Below, in pieces: positions 6,964 to 14,340 of a stretch of DNA of 26,816 nucleotides (its first letter is position 1; each line of letters starts with the position of its first letter). This stretch comes from Pseudomonadota bacterium. Its GTDB lineage: Bacteria; Pseudomonadota; Alphaproteobacteria; Rhizobiales; Xanthobacteraceae. Position numbers and translations under genes: made by a program. The stretch lies in the NCBI GenBank assembly GCA_023404705.1, contig JAEYAU010000299.1, positions 1 to 26,816 on the forward strand. The letters run 5' to 3'. Under the pieces are notes generated by a model. The model was not told the DNA's origin. It made no database searches and was given only the letters and a program-made list of their open reading frames with translations.

Positions 6964-8424
6964 ATGGACGACCGGAAGCGCATAGCGGCGGCTATCCGTG
7001 ACTACCTGGCCCGCGAGCGCATTTCGCGTGAGCAGTTCGCGTTCGAGACCAAGCTCGGCAAATCGACCGTCGACAAACTGCTGATCGGGCTCTTCTCGGA
7101 CAAGACGCTCGCGGTCGTGGAGGGCCACACCGGGCTCACCCTGCTCGCGCCCGCGAGGGACGACACGGCCGGCGCGGCCCATCCTGTGCGCGAGCCCGAC
7201 TCGTTGCTCCCCTCGATCGCGGTGCTGCCCTTCACGGATCTGAGCCCGGGCGGGGACCAGCAGTATTTTGCCGACGGCATCGTCGAGGATCTCACGATGG
7301 CGCTCTCGCGCGTGCCGCGCCTGCGCGTGATCGCGCGCAACTCGAGCTTCCTCTATCGGGAGCGCTCGATGGACGTGCGGCAGATCGGGCAGGAGCTCGG
7401 CGTCCAGTATCTTCTCGACGGCAGCGTGCGACGTGCCGGTGCACGGCTGCGCATCGCGGGGCAGCTGATCGACGCGACGAGCGGCGGGCATCTGTGGGCG
7501 GACCGCTATGACGGCGACCTCTCGGACGTGTTCCAGCTGCAGGATCAAGTGACCGCGAGTGTGACCGGAGCGATTGCGCCGCATCTCTTCGCGGCCGAGC
7601 TGGCGCGCACCCGCAGCAAGCGGCCGGACAGTCTCGATGCCTACGACCTCTATCTGCGGGCGCTGGCGGCCCAACGCGAGATGACCCGCAGCGGCAGCAA
7701 CCGCGCGCTCGCGTTCGTGGAGCAGGCGTTGCGGCTCGATCCGCACTATGCGGTGGCAGCCGCTCTCGGCGCCTGGGCCCACGCACGGCGCATGACGCAC
7801 GAATGGGGAGAGGACGTCGCGGCGGAGGAGCGGCGTGGGATCGAGCTCGCGCGCACCGCCCTGGAGCATGGCCCCGACGATCCCGAAGTGCTCGCCATGT
7901 CGGGTTATGCGCTGGCCTGCCTCGCCGACGAGCTCGAGCAAGGCCTCGTCCTGCTCGACCGCTCGATCGCGCTCAACCCGAACAGCTCCCTCGCGCTCAC
8001 GCAGGCCGGCTGGGTCCGCTGCTATCTCGGGCAGGCCGAAGACGCGATCGGCGACTTCGACCAGGCCTTGCGGCTCAGCCCCGGCGAGACGACGCGCTTT
8101 CGCATGCAGGCGGGCCTCGCCTATGCGCATCTGCTGCTCGAGGAGTTCGAGGAGGCCGTGACCTGGGCGCAACGTGCCCTGCTCAACAATCCGAGCTTCG
8201 CCCCGAGCTACCGCCCGCTCGCTTGCGCGCTGGCACATCTCGGCCGGATCGACGAGGCGCGCGCGGCGGCGACCCAGCTGCTCGCCCAAGTTCCGAGCTT
8301 CATGCCAGTCGCGGAGCAGCGCCTGTTCCGCCGCTCCGGCAAGCTGCCGCTGATCCTCAGCGGCCTGGAACGCGCTGGTCTCGGGCCGGAAGAACCCGAG
8401 CGGAACCCGGCCGCGCCAGCGTGA
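6964..8424 (+). CDS. HTH-TolB-like-TPR regulatory protein (short paralogue)
   Basis: Likely cytoplasmic regulator of 486 residues. Domains: an N-terminal helix-turn-helix-like region (about 5-55; SREQFAF, then the recognition-helix-like GKSTVDKLL); a TolB-like alpha/beta domain (about 84-208; IAVLPFTDLSPGGDQQYFADG, RVIARNSSFLY, LDGSVRRAGARLRIAGQLID, HLWADRYDG); and TPR-type repeats (about 228-450; ALRLDPHYAVAAAL, DRSIALNPNSSLALTQAGW, DFDQALRLSPGE). The TolB-like plus TPR half is best known to me as the C-terminal part of many rhizobial class III adenylate cyclases; here no cyclase domain exists. I chose ATG 6964 (GGGGAG just before) because it matches the paralogue's start; a GTG at 6928 overlapping the previous stop would add 12 residues. 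It begins 32 bases after the CNNM gene and may be co-transcribed. Function unknown. Confidence 0.8.
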   Translation: MDDRKRIAAAIRDYLARERISREQFAFETKLGKSTVDKLLIGLFSDKTLAVVEGHTGLTLLAPARDDTAGAAHPVREPDSLLPSIAVLPFTDLSPGGDQQYFADGIVEDLTMALSRVPRLRVIARNSSFLYRERSMDVRQIGQELGVQYLLDGSVRRAGARLRIAGQLIDATSGGHLWADRYDGDLSDVFQLQDQVTASVTGAIAPHLFAAELARTRSKRPDSLDAYDLYLRALAAQREMTRSGSNRALAFVEQALRLDPHYAVAAALGAWAHARRMTHEWGEDVAAEERRGIELARTALEHGPDDPEVLAMSGYALACLADELEQGLVLLDRSIALNPNSSLALTQAGWVRCYLGQAEDAIGDFDQALRLSPGETTRFRMQAGLAYAHLLLEEFEEAVTWAQRALLNNPSFAPSYRPLACALAHLGRIDEARAAATQLLAQVPSFMPVAEQRLFRRSGKLPLILSGLERAGLGPEEPERNPAAPA

Positions 8425-8460
8425 CGGCATCTCTTGCGCCGAATGCGCAAGCGCGTCACG
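8420..8460 (+). terminator. Two-tier hairpin at the 3' end of the first HTH-TolB-TPR gene
   Basis: An outer 7-bp stem (CGTGACG 8420-8426 with CGTCACG 8454-8460) encloses an inner 7-bp stem (CTTGCGC 8433-8439 with GCGCAAG 8445-8451). The outer arm includes the stop codon. There is no T-run, so it is a poor intrinsic terminator; it could be a partial terminator, attenuator or stabiliser between the two paralogues. Confidence 0.4.
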
Positions 8461-8527
8461 TTCGGATCGCGGGGCGCGGCAGCGTCATCGGGGGATCGGC
8501 CTTGGCAGGGCCGGGTGACGAAACAAG

Positions 8528-10807
8528 ATGGACGATAAGAAACGGATCGCGACGGCCATCCGGGACTATCTGGCCCGGGAAAGGCTTTCGCGCGAGCAAT
8601 TCGCGTTCAAGACCAAGCTCGGCAAGTCGACGGTCGACAAGCTGCTGACCGGGCTCTTCTCGGACAAGACGCTGGCGATCGTCGAGAGCCACACGAAGCT
8701 CGCGCTGCGTGCTCCGGCGCAGCAGCCGGAACACAACGGCGCGGCCGCGCGGCCACAGGGGCTGGCCGCCTCTTCGCTGGAGCGCTCCTCGATTGCCGTG
8801 CTGCCCTTTGCGGATCTCAGCCCGGAAGGCGGTCAGCAGCATCTCGCGGACGGAGTCGTCGAGGATCTGACGACGGCACTGTCGCGTGTTCCACGCGTCG
8901 TCGTGATCGCGCGCAATGCGAGCTTCCTCTATCGCAACCGGACGGCCGACGTGCGCCAGATCGGGCGCGAGCTCGGCGTGCGCTACCTGCTCGAGGGCAG
9001 CGTCCGGCGGGCCGGGACGCGGCTACGCATCGCAGGACAGCTGATCGACGCCAGCACCGGGGCCAATCTCTGGGGCGATCACTACGACGGCGAGGTCGCG
9101 GATATCTTCGAGCTGCAGGATCGGGTGACCGCGAGCGTCGTCGCCGCGATCGCGCCGCACGTCCTGGCGGCGGAGCTGGAACGGACCCGGGGCAAACGGC
9201 CCGAGAACCTGGACGCGCACGACCTGTACCTGCGGGCGCTGGCGGCGCTGCGCGAGATGACACGGGACGGCACCGAACGGGCGATCGCCCTCGGCGAACA
9301 GGCGCTGCGGCTCGACCCGCGCTACGCGGTGGCGGCGGCGCTCGTCGCCTTCGCGTATGCGCGGCGTCTCTCACATCAGTGGTGGGACGATCTGGCCGCG
9401 GAGGAGAAACGAGGAGTTGCGTTGGCGCGCACCGCTCTGGAACACGGCCGCGAGGATCCGGACGTGCTGGCCATGGCGGGCTACGCGCTGGCCTGTCTCG
9501 GCGATGCGCATGAGGAGGGTCTCGATCTTCTCGATCGCTCGATCGCGCTCAACCCGAACAGTGCGATCGCGCTCGCGCAGGCAGGCTGGGTCCGCTGCTA
9601 TCTGGGTCAGGCCGCCGACGCGATCGGCGACTTCGAGCGGGCCTTGCGTCTCAGTCCGGGCGAGGCGACCCGTTTCCGCATGCGGGCCGGCCTTGCCTAT
9701 GCGTATCTCCTGCTCGGGGAGTTCGAGGAGGCCGTGACCTGGGGGCGGCGGGCCGTGCTCGGCAATCCGAACTTTGCGCTGAGCTATCCCCCGCTCGCCT
9801 GTGCGCTGGCGCATCTCGGCCGCATCCCCGAGGCGCGCGAAGTCGCGGATCAGTTGCGCGCGCTGGTGCCCGACTTCATGCCGGTCGTCGAGGAGAGGTT
9901 GTTCCGCCGCTCCGGCAAGCTGCCCCTGATCCTGAGCGGTTTCGAGCGCGCCGGCCTCTCGGTCCCGCCCCAGCAGATCCAATACTGCATGTCGCGAGAC
10001 GGCACGCGTGTGGCCTATGCGATCTCGGGCCAGGGTCCGCCCATCCTCAAGGCCGCCAACTTCATGTCGCACCTGCAGCACGACCGGGAAAGCCCGATCG
10101 CGCGGCACTGGGTCACGGGTCTGTCGGCGCAGAACCGCCTGATCCGCTATGACCAGCGCGGCAACGGGCTGTCGGATCGCAACGCCGAGGATCTCTCGTT
10201 CGAAAGCATGGTCGCGGACCTGGAGGCCGTGGCCGACGCCGCGGGTGCCGAGCGCTTTGCGCTGCTCGGGCTCTCGCAGGGCTGCAGCTACAGTATCGCC
10301 TACGCGCTGCGCCATCCGACGCGAGTCTCGCATCTGATCCTGTACGGCGGATACGCGCGAGGGACGCGGATGCGTGGCGATCCAGCCGCGATCGCGCGGC
10401 GCAGCGCCATGACGACGTTGATCCGCGAGGGGTGGGGGCAGGACAACCCCGCCTTTCGCCAGCTGTTCGCATCGCTGTTCGTCCCCGGCGCCACCAACGA
10501 ACAGATGCAGTCGTTCAATGCGCTGCAGCGCGCCAGCGTTGAACCCGAGACGGCAGCGCGGCTCTACGACATGTTCGGCGGCGTCGATGTCTCGGCCGAC
10601 CTCGCCAAGGTGACCGTCCCGACGCTGGTTCTGCATGCGCGGGACGACGCCGTCATACCGCTGCAGGAGGGCCACGCGCTCGCGGCGGGCATTCCGGGCG
10701 CCCGATTCGTGCTGCTCGACAGCATCAATCACATCCTGCTTGCGCACGAGCCGGCCTTTGCGCATTTCCTGGAAGAGGTCCGGGCTTTTGTCGGAAAGGG
10801 CGATTGA
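8528..10807 (+). CDS. HTH-TolB-like-TPR protein fused to an alpha/beta hydrolase (long paralogue)
   Basis: 759 residues. The first 475 mirror the preceding gene: helix-turn-helix-like region (5-55), TolB-like domain (about 88-210, from IAVLPFADLSPEG) and TPR-type repeats (about 230-455). By eye 53 of the first 63 residues are identical between the two proteins. From about 483 (IQYCMSRDGTRVAYAISGQG) a complete alpha/beta hydrolase follows: nucleophile elbow GLSQG with Ser583, acid Asp707 in ARDDAVIP, and His735 in SINHILL, so the triad looks intact. This hydrolase type (with RYDQRGNGLSD and LILYGGYARG) is, to my knowledge, often fused to cyclase or LuxR-type regulators in rhizobia. The ribosome site is weak (GGGTGA 9 bases upstream), compatible with coupling to the upstream gene. 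Substrate and DNA target unknown. Confidence 0.82.
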   Translation: MDDKKRIATAIRDYLARERLSREQFAFKTKLGKSTVDKLLTGLFSDKTLAIVESHTKLALRAPAQQPEHNGAAARPQGLAASSLERSSIAVLPFADLSPEGGQQHLADGVVEDLTTALSRVPRVVVIARNASFLYRNRTADVRQIGRELGVRYLLEGSVRRAGTRLRIAGQLIDASTGANLWGDHYDGEVADIFELQDRVTASVVAAIAPHVLAAELERTRGKRPENLDAHDLYLRALAALREMTRDGTERAIALGEQALRLDPRYAVAAALVAFAYARRLSHQWWDDLAAEEKRGVALARTALEHGREDPDVLAMAGYALACLGDAHEEGLDLLDRSIALNPNSAIALAQAGWVRCYLGQAADAIGDFERALRLSPGEATRFRMRAGLAYAYLLLGEFEEAVTWGRRAVLGNPNFALSYPPLACALAHLGRIPEAREVADQLRALVPDFMPVVEERLFRRSGKLPLILSGFERAGLSVPPQQIQYCMSRDGTRVAYAISGQGPPILKAANFMSHLQHDRESPIARHWVTGLSAQNRLIRYDQRGNGLSDRNAEDLSFESMVADLEAVADAAGAERFALLGLSQGCSYSIAYALRHPTRVSHLILYGGYARGTRMRGDPAAIARRSAMTTLIREGWGQDNPAFRQLFASLFVPGATNEQMQSFNALQRASVEPETAARLYDMFGGVDVSADLAKVTVPTLVLHARDDAVIPLQEGHALAAGIPGARFVLLDSINHILLAHEPAFAHFLEEVRAFVGKGD

Positions 10808-10834
10808 CCCAAGGGTCCTGTCGCGGCACGGTCA

Positions 10835-10912
10835 TGGCTCGCAAAGGCGAGCTTGGCTCGCTAACGCGAGCGCTGGCTCGCAAAGGCGAGCTTGGCTCGC
10901 TGACGCGAGCGA
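10835..10912 (+). repeat. Tandem 39-bp repeat forming four GCTCGC-N4-GCGAGC hairpins
   Basis: Two direct copies of a 39-base unit (10835-10873 and 10874-10912) differ at two positions. Each unit holds two perfect 6-bp hairpins, GCTCGC/GCGAGC, with 4-base loops AAAG, TAAC, AAAG and TGAC in order. It lies between the stop of the hydrolase fusion (10807) and the ribosome site of the NTF2-like gene. It could be an mRNA processing or stabilising structure, a terminator, or a protein-binding array. No T-run follows. Confidence 0.85.
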
Positions 10913-10931
10913 TGCATCCGGAGGGGACCGC

Positions 10932-11315
10932 ATGACCACCGAGACTGCCGCCATCGAGAAGGCCGTGTGGACCTATCTGGACGGATTGCATGAGGGCGAT
11001 GCCGACAAGATCGCGTCCGTGTTCCATCCGGTGTCGCATCTCTACTCGGGCAGCGGCGAGGCCGCGGACGGCGTCGCCGACCTGCCGCGCGACAAATGGC
11101 TCGACATGGTGCGCGGACGGCCGTCGCCGAAATCGCAGGGGCATCCGCGCCACGACCGGATCGTGACGATCGATCAGTCGGGGCCCGCAACCGCCTTCGT
11201 GAAGGCCGAATGCGCCATCCCGCCGCGCTTCTTCGTCGACTACCTCACGCTGATCAAGACCGGCGAGGGCTGGAAGATCGTCGCCAAGGCGTTCAAGACT
11301 GACGTGAGGTCATGA
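10932..11315 (+). CDS. NTF2-like / SnoaL-fold protein (putative lumazine-binding family)
   Basis: A 127-residue protein beginning TTETAAIEKAVWTYLDGLHEGDADKI after the Met and ending GWKIVAKAFKTDVRS, the plan of small NTF2-like proteins of the 'putative lumazine-binding' type: an N-terminal helix pair, FHPVSHLYSGSG, and a beta sheet ending with a 'TGEGWKIVAKAF' strand. Such proteins are small cone-shaped ligand pockets or enzymes; the ligand here is unknown. The start is set by GGAGGGG five to six bases before ATG 10932; the open frame extends further upstream through the hairpin array but that part is not protein-like. It follows the regulator pair on the same strand. Confidence 0.8.
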   Translation: MTTETAAIEKAVWTYLDGLHEGDADKIASVFHPVSHLYSGSGEAADGVADLPRDKWLDMVRGRPSPKSQGHPRHDRIVTIDQSGPATAFVKAECAIPPRFFVDYLTLIKTGEGWKIVAKAFKTDVRS

Positions 11316-11350
11316 TCCTGTCGCCGGCGCGTGCGATCTGCCGGATCATG
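11311..11350. terminator. Hairpin between convergent NTF2-like gene and bolA
   Basis: CATGATCC (11311-11318) pairs with GGATCATG (11343-11350), with a further CCGGC/GCCGG pairing inside. It overlaps the NTF2-like stop codon and lies before the bolA stop on the other strand, so it could serve as a two-way transcription end. No T-run. Confidence 0.4.
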
Positions 11351-11395
11351 CGCCGGGCAGCGTCGTAATTCCGCCCTGCTGGCGTGCCATGACGA

Positions 11396-11683
11396 TCAGG
11401 CGGCGCCCTCGCCGGGCGCGGTCGCATGCAGCGCGAGCGCATGCACGCCGCCGGCGAGCTCCGCAGCCAGCACCGCATTGATCATGCGATGGCGTTCGAG
11501 CCGGGTCTTCCCTTTGAACGCGTCCGACACGATATAGACCCTGAAGTGGGTCTGACCGCCGGGCCGGTGTCCCGCATGGCCTTCGTGCTGGTGGGATTCA
11601 TCGACGACCGACAGGCTCTCGGGGGCGAAAGCTTCAGTCAACCTTCTCGTGATCAGATCCTGTGTCCGCATGGGCATCGCCAT
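11396..11683 (-). CDS. bolA: BolA family protein
   Basis: Small (95-residue) BolA-fold protein; the family partners monothiol glutaredoxins in Fe-S cluster handling and stress responses. Seen: N-terminal helix TQDLITRRLTEAFAPESL, VVDESHQHEGHAGH, the core THFRVYIVSDAFKGKTRLERH, and RMINAVLAAEL followed by GVHALALHATAP, whose His is the usual cluster-ligand position in BolA-glutaredoxin complexes. Three in-frame ATGs (11683, 11677, 11671) give nearly the same protein and none has a clear ribosome site; the longest is given. It is divergent from the DnaJ-domain gene, a rhizobial arrangement. Confidence 0.9.
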   Translation of the reverse strand: MAMPMRTQDLITRRLTEAFAPESLSVVDESHQHEGHAGHRPGGQTHFRVYIVSDAFKGKTRLERHRMINAVLAAELAGGVHALALHATAPGEGAA

Positions 11684-11847
11684 AGCGCATGACGCCGGAA
11701 AGTGAAATCCGGTCTTGCGCTCAAATCTGGCGCGAGTGACGTTGCGGGCATGGTGGCGGTGTCGGAACGCTCCGTCTCCCTGCGCGTTCGGCTCTCGCGT
11801 CTCGTTCCGTGTGTCGCGTCGGAACGCAGTTTTCGGTTCTGTCAAGC

Positions 11848-11877
11848 TTGCGGCTGACACGCTCCAGTCCGCATAAT
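11848..11877 (+). promoter_or_regulatory. Candidate promoter for the DnaJ-domain gene (possible leaderless start)
   Basis: TTGCGG (11848-11853), an 18-base spacer and CATAAT (11872-11877). Transcription would start near 11884-11885, exactly at the ATG at 11885, and no ribosome site precedes that ATG, so a leaderless mRNA is plausible. The -10 overlaps the alternative ATG at 11876, which argues against that start. Confidence 0.4.
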
Positions 11878-11884
11878 GAACGGC

Positions 11885-12487
11885 ATGAAATTCGACTCGC
11901 CCATCTTCGATCGCATCCGGGTGAAGCCCGAGGAGGACCGCAGGCCGCGTCCGCGCACGCTCGCCTGCGACATCCCGGGCTGCGCGCAGGAGGCGACGCA
12001 TCGCGCGCCGAAGGGGCGCGGACGCGAGCGCGAATACTGGTGCTTCTGCCTGGAGCATGTGCGCGAGTACAACGCGTCCTACAATTACTTCGCGGGCATG
12101 AGCGATGAGGCCGTCGCGCGCTACCAGAAGGACGCACTGACGGGCCACCGTCCGACCTGGAAGATGGGGCTCAATGGCGGGCAGAAGGCGAAGCCCGCGG
12201 ACCGCTTCACGGCCGCGTTCGGCGATCCCTTCGGTTTCTTCCGCGATCCCGGCACGCGCCAGGAGCGCCCGGCCGAGGAGGCGCGGCCGATCCGCAATGC
12301 CGAGCGCAAGGCGCTCGAGACGCTCGGCCTCGAGGTCGAGGCGACCAAGGCCGAGATCAAGGCGCGCTTCAAGCTGCTGGTGAAGCAGAACCACCCGGAC
12401 GCCAATGGCGGCGACCGGTCCTTCGAGGACCGGCTGCGCGAGATCATCCAGGCGTATAACTACCTCAAGTCCGTGAAGATGGTGTGA
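11885..12487 (+). CDS. DnaJ-domain protein with N-terminal Cys-rich region
   Basis: A 200-residue protein with the J domain at its C-terminus (about 140-200), the reverse of classical DnaJ. The J domain contains ALETLGLEVEATKAEIKARF, the essential HPD (residues 170-172, QNHPDANGG) and a final helix IIQAYNYLKSV. The HPD implies stimulation of a DnaK-type ATPase. The N-terminal half starts MKFDSPIFDRIRVKP, has CDIPGC and CFCLEH (Cys 28, 33, 53, 55 and His 58), which could bind zinc, then SYNYFAGMSDEAVARYQKD. The type is conserved beside bolA and cobS in rhizobia. I prefer ATG 11885 over 11876 because the candidate -10 overlaps the latter. Client unknown. Confidence 0.85.
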   Translation: MKFDSPIFDRIRVKPEEDRRPRPRTLACDIPGCAQEATHRAPKGRGREREYWCFCLEHVREYNASYNYFAGMSDEAVARYQKDALTGHRPTWKMGLNGGQKAKPADRFTAAFGDPFGFFRDPGTRQERPAEEARPIRNAERKALETLGLEVEATKAEIKARFKLLVKQNHPDANGGDRSFEDRLREIIQAYNYLKSVKMV

Positions 12488-12490
12488 GGC

Positions 12491-12510
12491 GGCGCGCCCT
12501 ACGGCGCACC
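12491..12510. terminator. Short hairpin between convergent dnaJ-like gene and dctM
   Basis: GGCGCGCC and GGCGCACC (one mismatch in 8 positions, a G-T pair in RNA) with loop CTAC fill the 28-base gap between two convergent stop codons. It could work in both directions. No T-run. Confidence 0.4.
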
Positions 12511-12515
12511 GTGCG

Positions 12516-13808
12516 TCACCGCATATCCTTCCCGAACATCAGATCCGGCACCCAGAGCACGATCTCGGGCGTGAAGATCAGCAGCAGCGTCACGACGCTG
12601 ACCGCGATCAGGAACGGCGTCGACTCGCGCGTATAATCGCCGATCCGGCAGCGCAGCACCTGGCAGACCACGAACATCGCGGCGCCGACGGGCGGCGTGT
12701 AGTTGCCGATGGTGGCCGCGATGATGAAGACGAGCCCGAAATGCACGGGATCGATGTCGTATTTCATCACCAGCGGCAGGAACAGCGGTGTCAGCATGAT
12801 GATGAGCACCGACCCTTCCATGAAGGTGCCGGCGATGAGGATGAACACGACGATCAGCACCATGACGACGTGCGGATTGTCCGTGATCGAGAGCATCCAG
12901 GCCGAGATCTCCTCGGGGACGCGCTCGAACACGATGCCGTAGCCGAACACGGCCGAGAGGGCGAGCAGGAACATGACGCCGCCAACGTCGATCAGGCTGC
13001 CTTCGACGGCCTCGCGCATCCCTGAGAAGGTGAGCTCGCGATAGGCGAACACGCCGACCGCCACCGCATAGATCACCGCGAAGGCGCCGATCTCCGAAGG
13101 CGTGAACACGCCGGCGCGCAGGCCGAGCAGCATGATGATCGGGAACAGGATCGCCCAGATGCCGCCCCAGATCGCGCTCACGACCTCGCGCAGGCTCGGC
13201 GCGGTCTCGCGCTCCGGCTTGTAGCCGCGCCGGCGCGCCGTGATCGAGATCGCGATCGCGAGCGAAGCCCACAGCATCAGGCCCGGAATGATGCCGGCCG
13301 CGAACAGCCGGCCGATCGAGACCTGGCCGACCGTGCCGTAGAGGATGAAGCCGATGCCGGGCGGAATGATCGGCGCCATCAGCGAGCCGTAGGAGAGCAC
13401 GCCTGCGGCGTAGCCTTTCGAGAAGCCGCGCTTGAGCATCTCGAGGCCGAGGATGCGCGCATTCATGGCGGCGTCCGCGATCGAGGAGCCGGTGACGCCG
13501 CTCATCAGCGTCGAGAGCGCGATCGAGGTCTGCGCGAGCCCGCCCTGCATGCGGCCCGTGAGCACGGTCGCGAGCCGCAGCATGTTGTGGGTGATGCCCG
13601 AATGGTTGAGGAAGTTGCCCGCCAGAATGAACAGCGGCACCGCGAGCAGCGCGAAGTTCTGCGTCTCGGTCACGGTGAGCTGGATCGGGATGGTGACGGG
13701 CAGCTCGGGATGCTGCAGGAAGAAGACGACGCCCGAGATGCCGATCGCGAAGGCCACGGGCATGCCGATCAGCATGAGGACCGTGAAGACGATACAGACG
13801 AGGAGCAT
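12516..13808 (-). CDS. dctM: TRAP transporter large permease subunit
   Basis: The large membrane subunit of a tripartite ATP-independent periplasmic transporter, which moves an organic acid or similar solute into the cell with sodium or proton. It has 430 residues and about a dozen hydrophobic segments, with family blocks VPLFILAGNFLNHSGIT, TGSSIADAAMNARI, AAGVLSYGSLMAPIIPPGIG and a matching second half (GTFMEGSVLIIMLTPLFLP, GNYTPPVGAAMFV). The ATG at 13808 shares one base with the dctQ stop (TGATG), so translation is coupled. The open frame continues far upstream only because of the high GC; the family start and dctQ overlap fix this one. Confidence 0.94.
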   Translation of the reverse strand: MLLVCIVFTVLMLIGMPVAFAIGISGVVFFLQHPELPVTIPIQLTVTETQNFALLAVPLFILAGNFLNHSGITHNMLRLATVLTGRMQGGLAQTSIALSTLMSGVTGSSIADAAMNARILGLEMLKRGFSKGYAAGVLSYGSLMAPIIPPGIGFILYGTVGQVSIGRLFAAGIIPGLMLWASLAIAISITARRRGYKPERETAPSLREVVSAIWGGIWAILFPIIMLLGLRAGVFTPSEIGAFAVIYAVAVGVFAYRELTFSGMREAVEGSLIDVGGVMFLLALSAVFGYGIVFERVPEEISAWMLSITDNPHVVMVLIVVFILIAGTFMEGSVLIIMLTPLFLPLVMKYDIDPVHFGLVFIIAATIGNYTPPVGAAMFVVCQVLRCRIGDYTRESTPFLIAVSVVTLLLIFTPEIVLWVPDLMFGKDMR

Positions 13809-14302
13809 CAGACCACGTCCGTCGCGTGGCTCTCGATGCGCTCGCCGCGGAGCACCGCGCCCACCTTGAGGGCCGTGGTGATGAGCAGCAGCAGCGCGCC
13901 GACCGGCAGGCTGAGCGTCACCCAGGAGTAGCTGATCTCGGGAATGCCCTGGAAGCTGCGCGCGCGGCTGATCCAGGAAAGATACGTGCCCATGACGATC
14001 AGGTAGAGCAGGAAGGCCGTGATGATCGCGTAGTTGATCAGCAGGAAGACGCGCTGCAGGCGGTCGGGCAGGCGGGCCGTGACCACCTCGATCGACATCA
14101 GCGCGTTGTTGCGCCAGGCGATGTCGGCGCACAGGAAGCAGGCCCAGGCGAAGAAGGCAGTGGCGGCGTCGACCGACCAGTTGATCGGCTCGCCGATCAT
14201 GCGCATCACGCCGGCCAGGAAGATCAGCAGCACCATCGCGACCAGCAGGACGGCGGCGATCCAGGCCTCCGCGGCGCATACGCGTTCGTAAAACTTGGTC
14301 AT
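13808..14302 (-). CDS. dctQ: TRAP transporter small permease subunit
   Basis: The 164-residue small membrane subunit (DctQ family) that pairs with DctM. It has four hydrophobic segments (about 12-35, 45-62, 85-108, 125-147) and the family signature ACFLCADIAWRNNALMSIEVV followed by RLPDRLQRVF. It overlaps dctM by one base and lies 141 bases after dctP, with a palindromic element in that gap. Confidence 0.92.
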   Translation of the reverse strand: MTKFYERVCAAEAWIAAVLLVAMVLLIFLAGVMRMIGEPINWSVDAATAFFAWACFLCADIAWRNNALMSIEVVTARLPDRLQRVFLLINYAIITAFLLYLIVMGTYLSWISRARSFQGIPEISYSWVTLSLPVGALLLLITTALKVGAVLRGERIESHATDVV

Positions 14303-14340
14303 TCCGCTTATCCCAACATTTCGCGCATGGGCCGCTCACA

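Noticed and set aside
10835..10912. CRISPR array
   Set aside because: Only two 39-base units with no unique spacers between them; the structure is a tandem hairpin repeat.
10635..10931. N-terminal extension of the NTF2-like protein through the hairpin array
   Set aside because: The frame is open, but it overlaps the hydrolase gene, translates the repeat into Arg/Trp-rich sequence and a strong ribosome site precedes ATG 10932.
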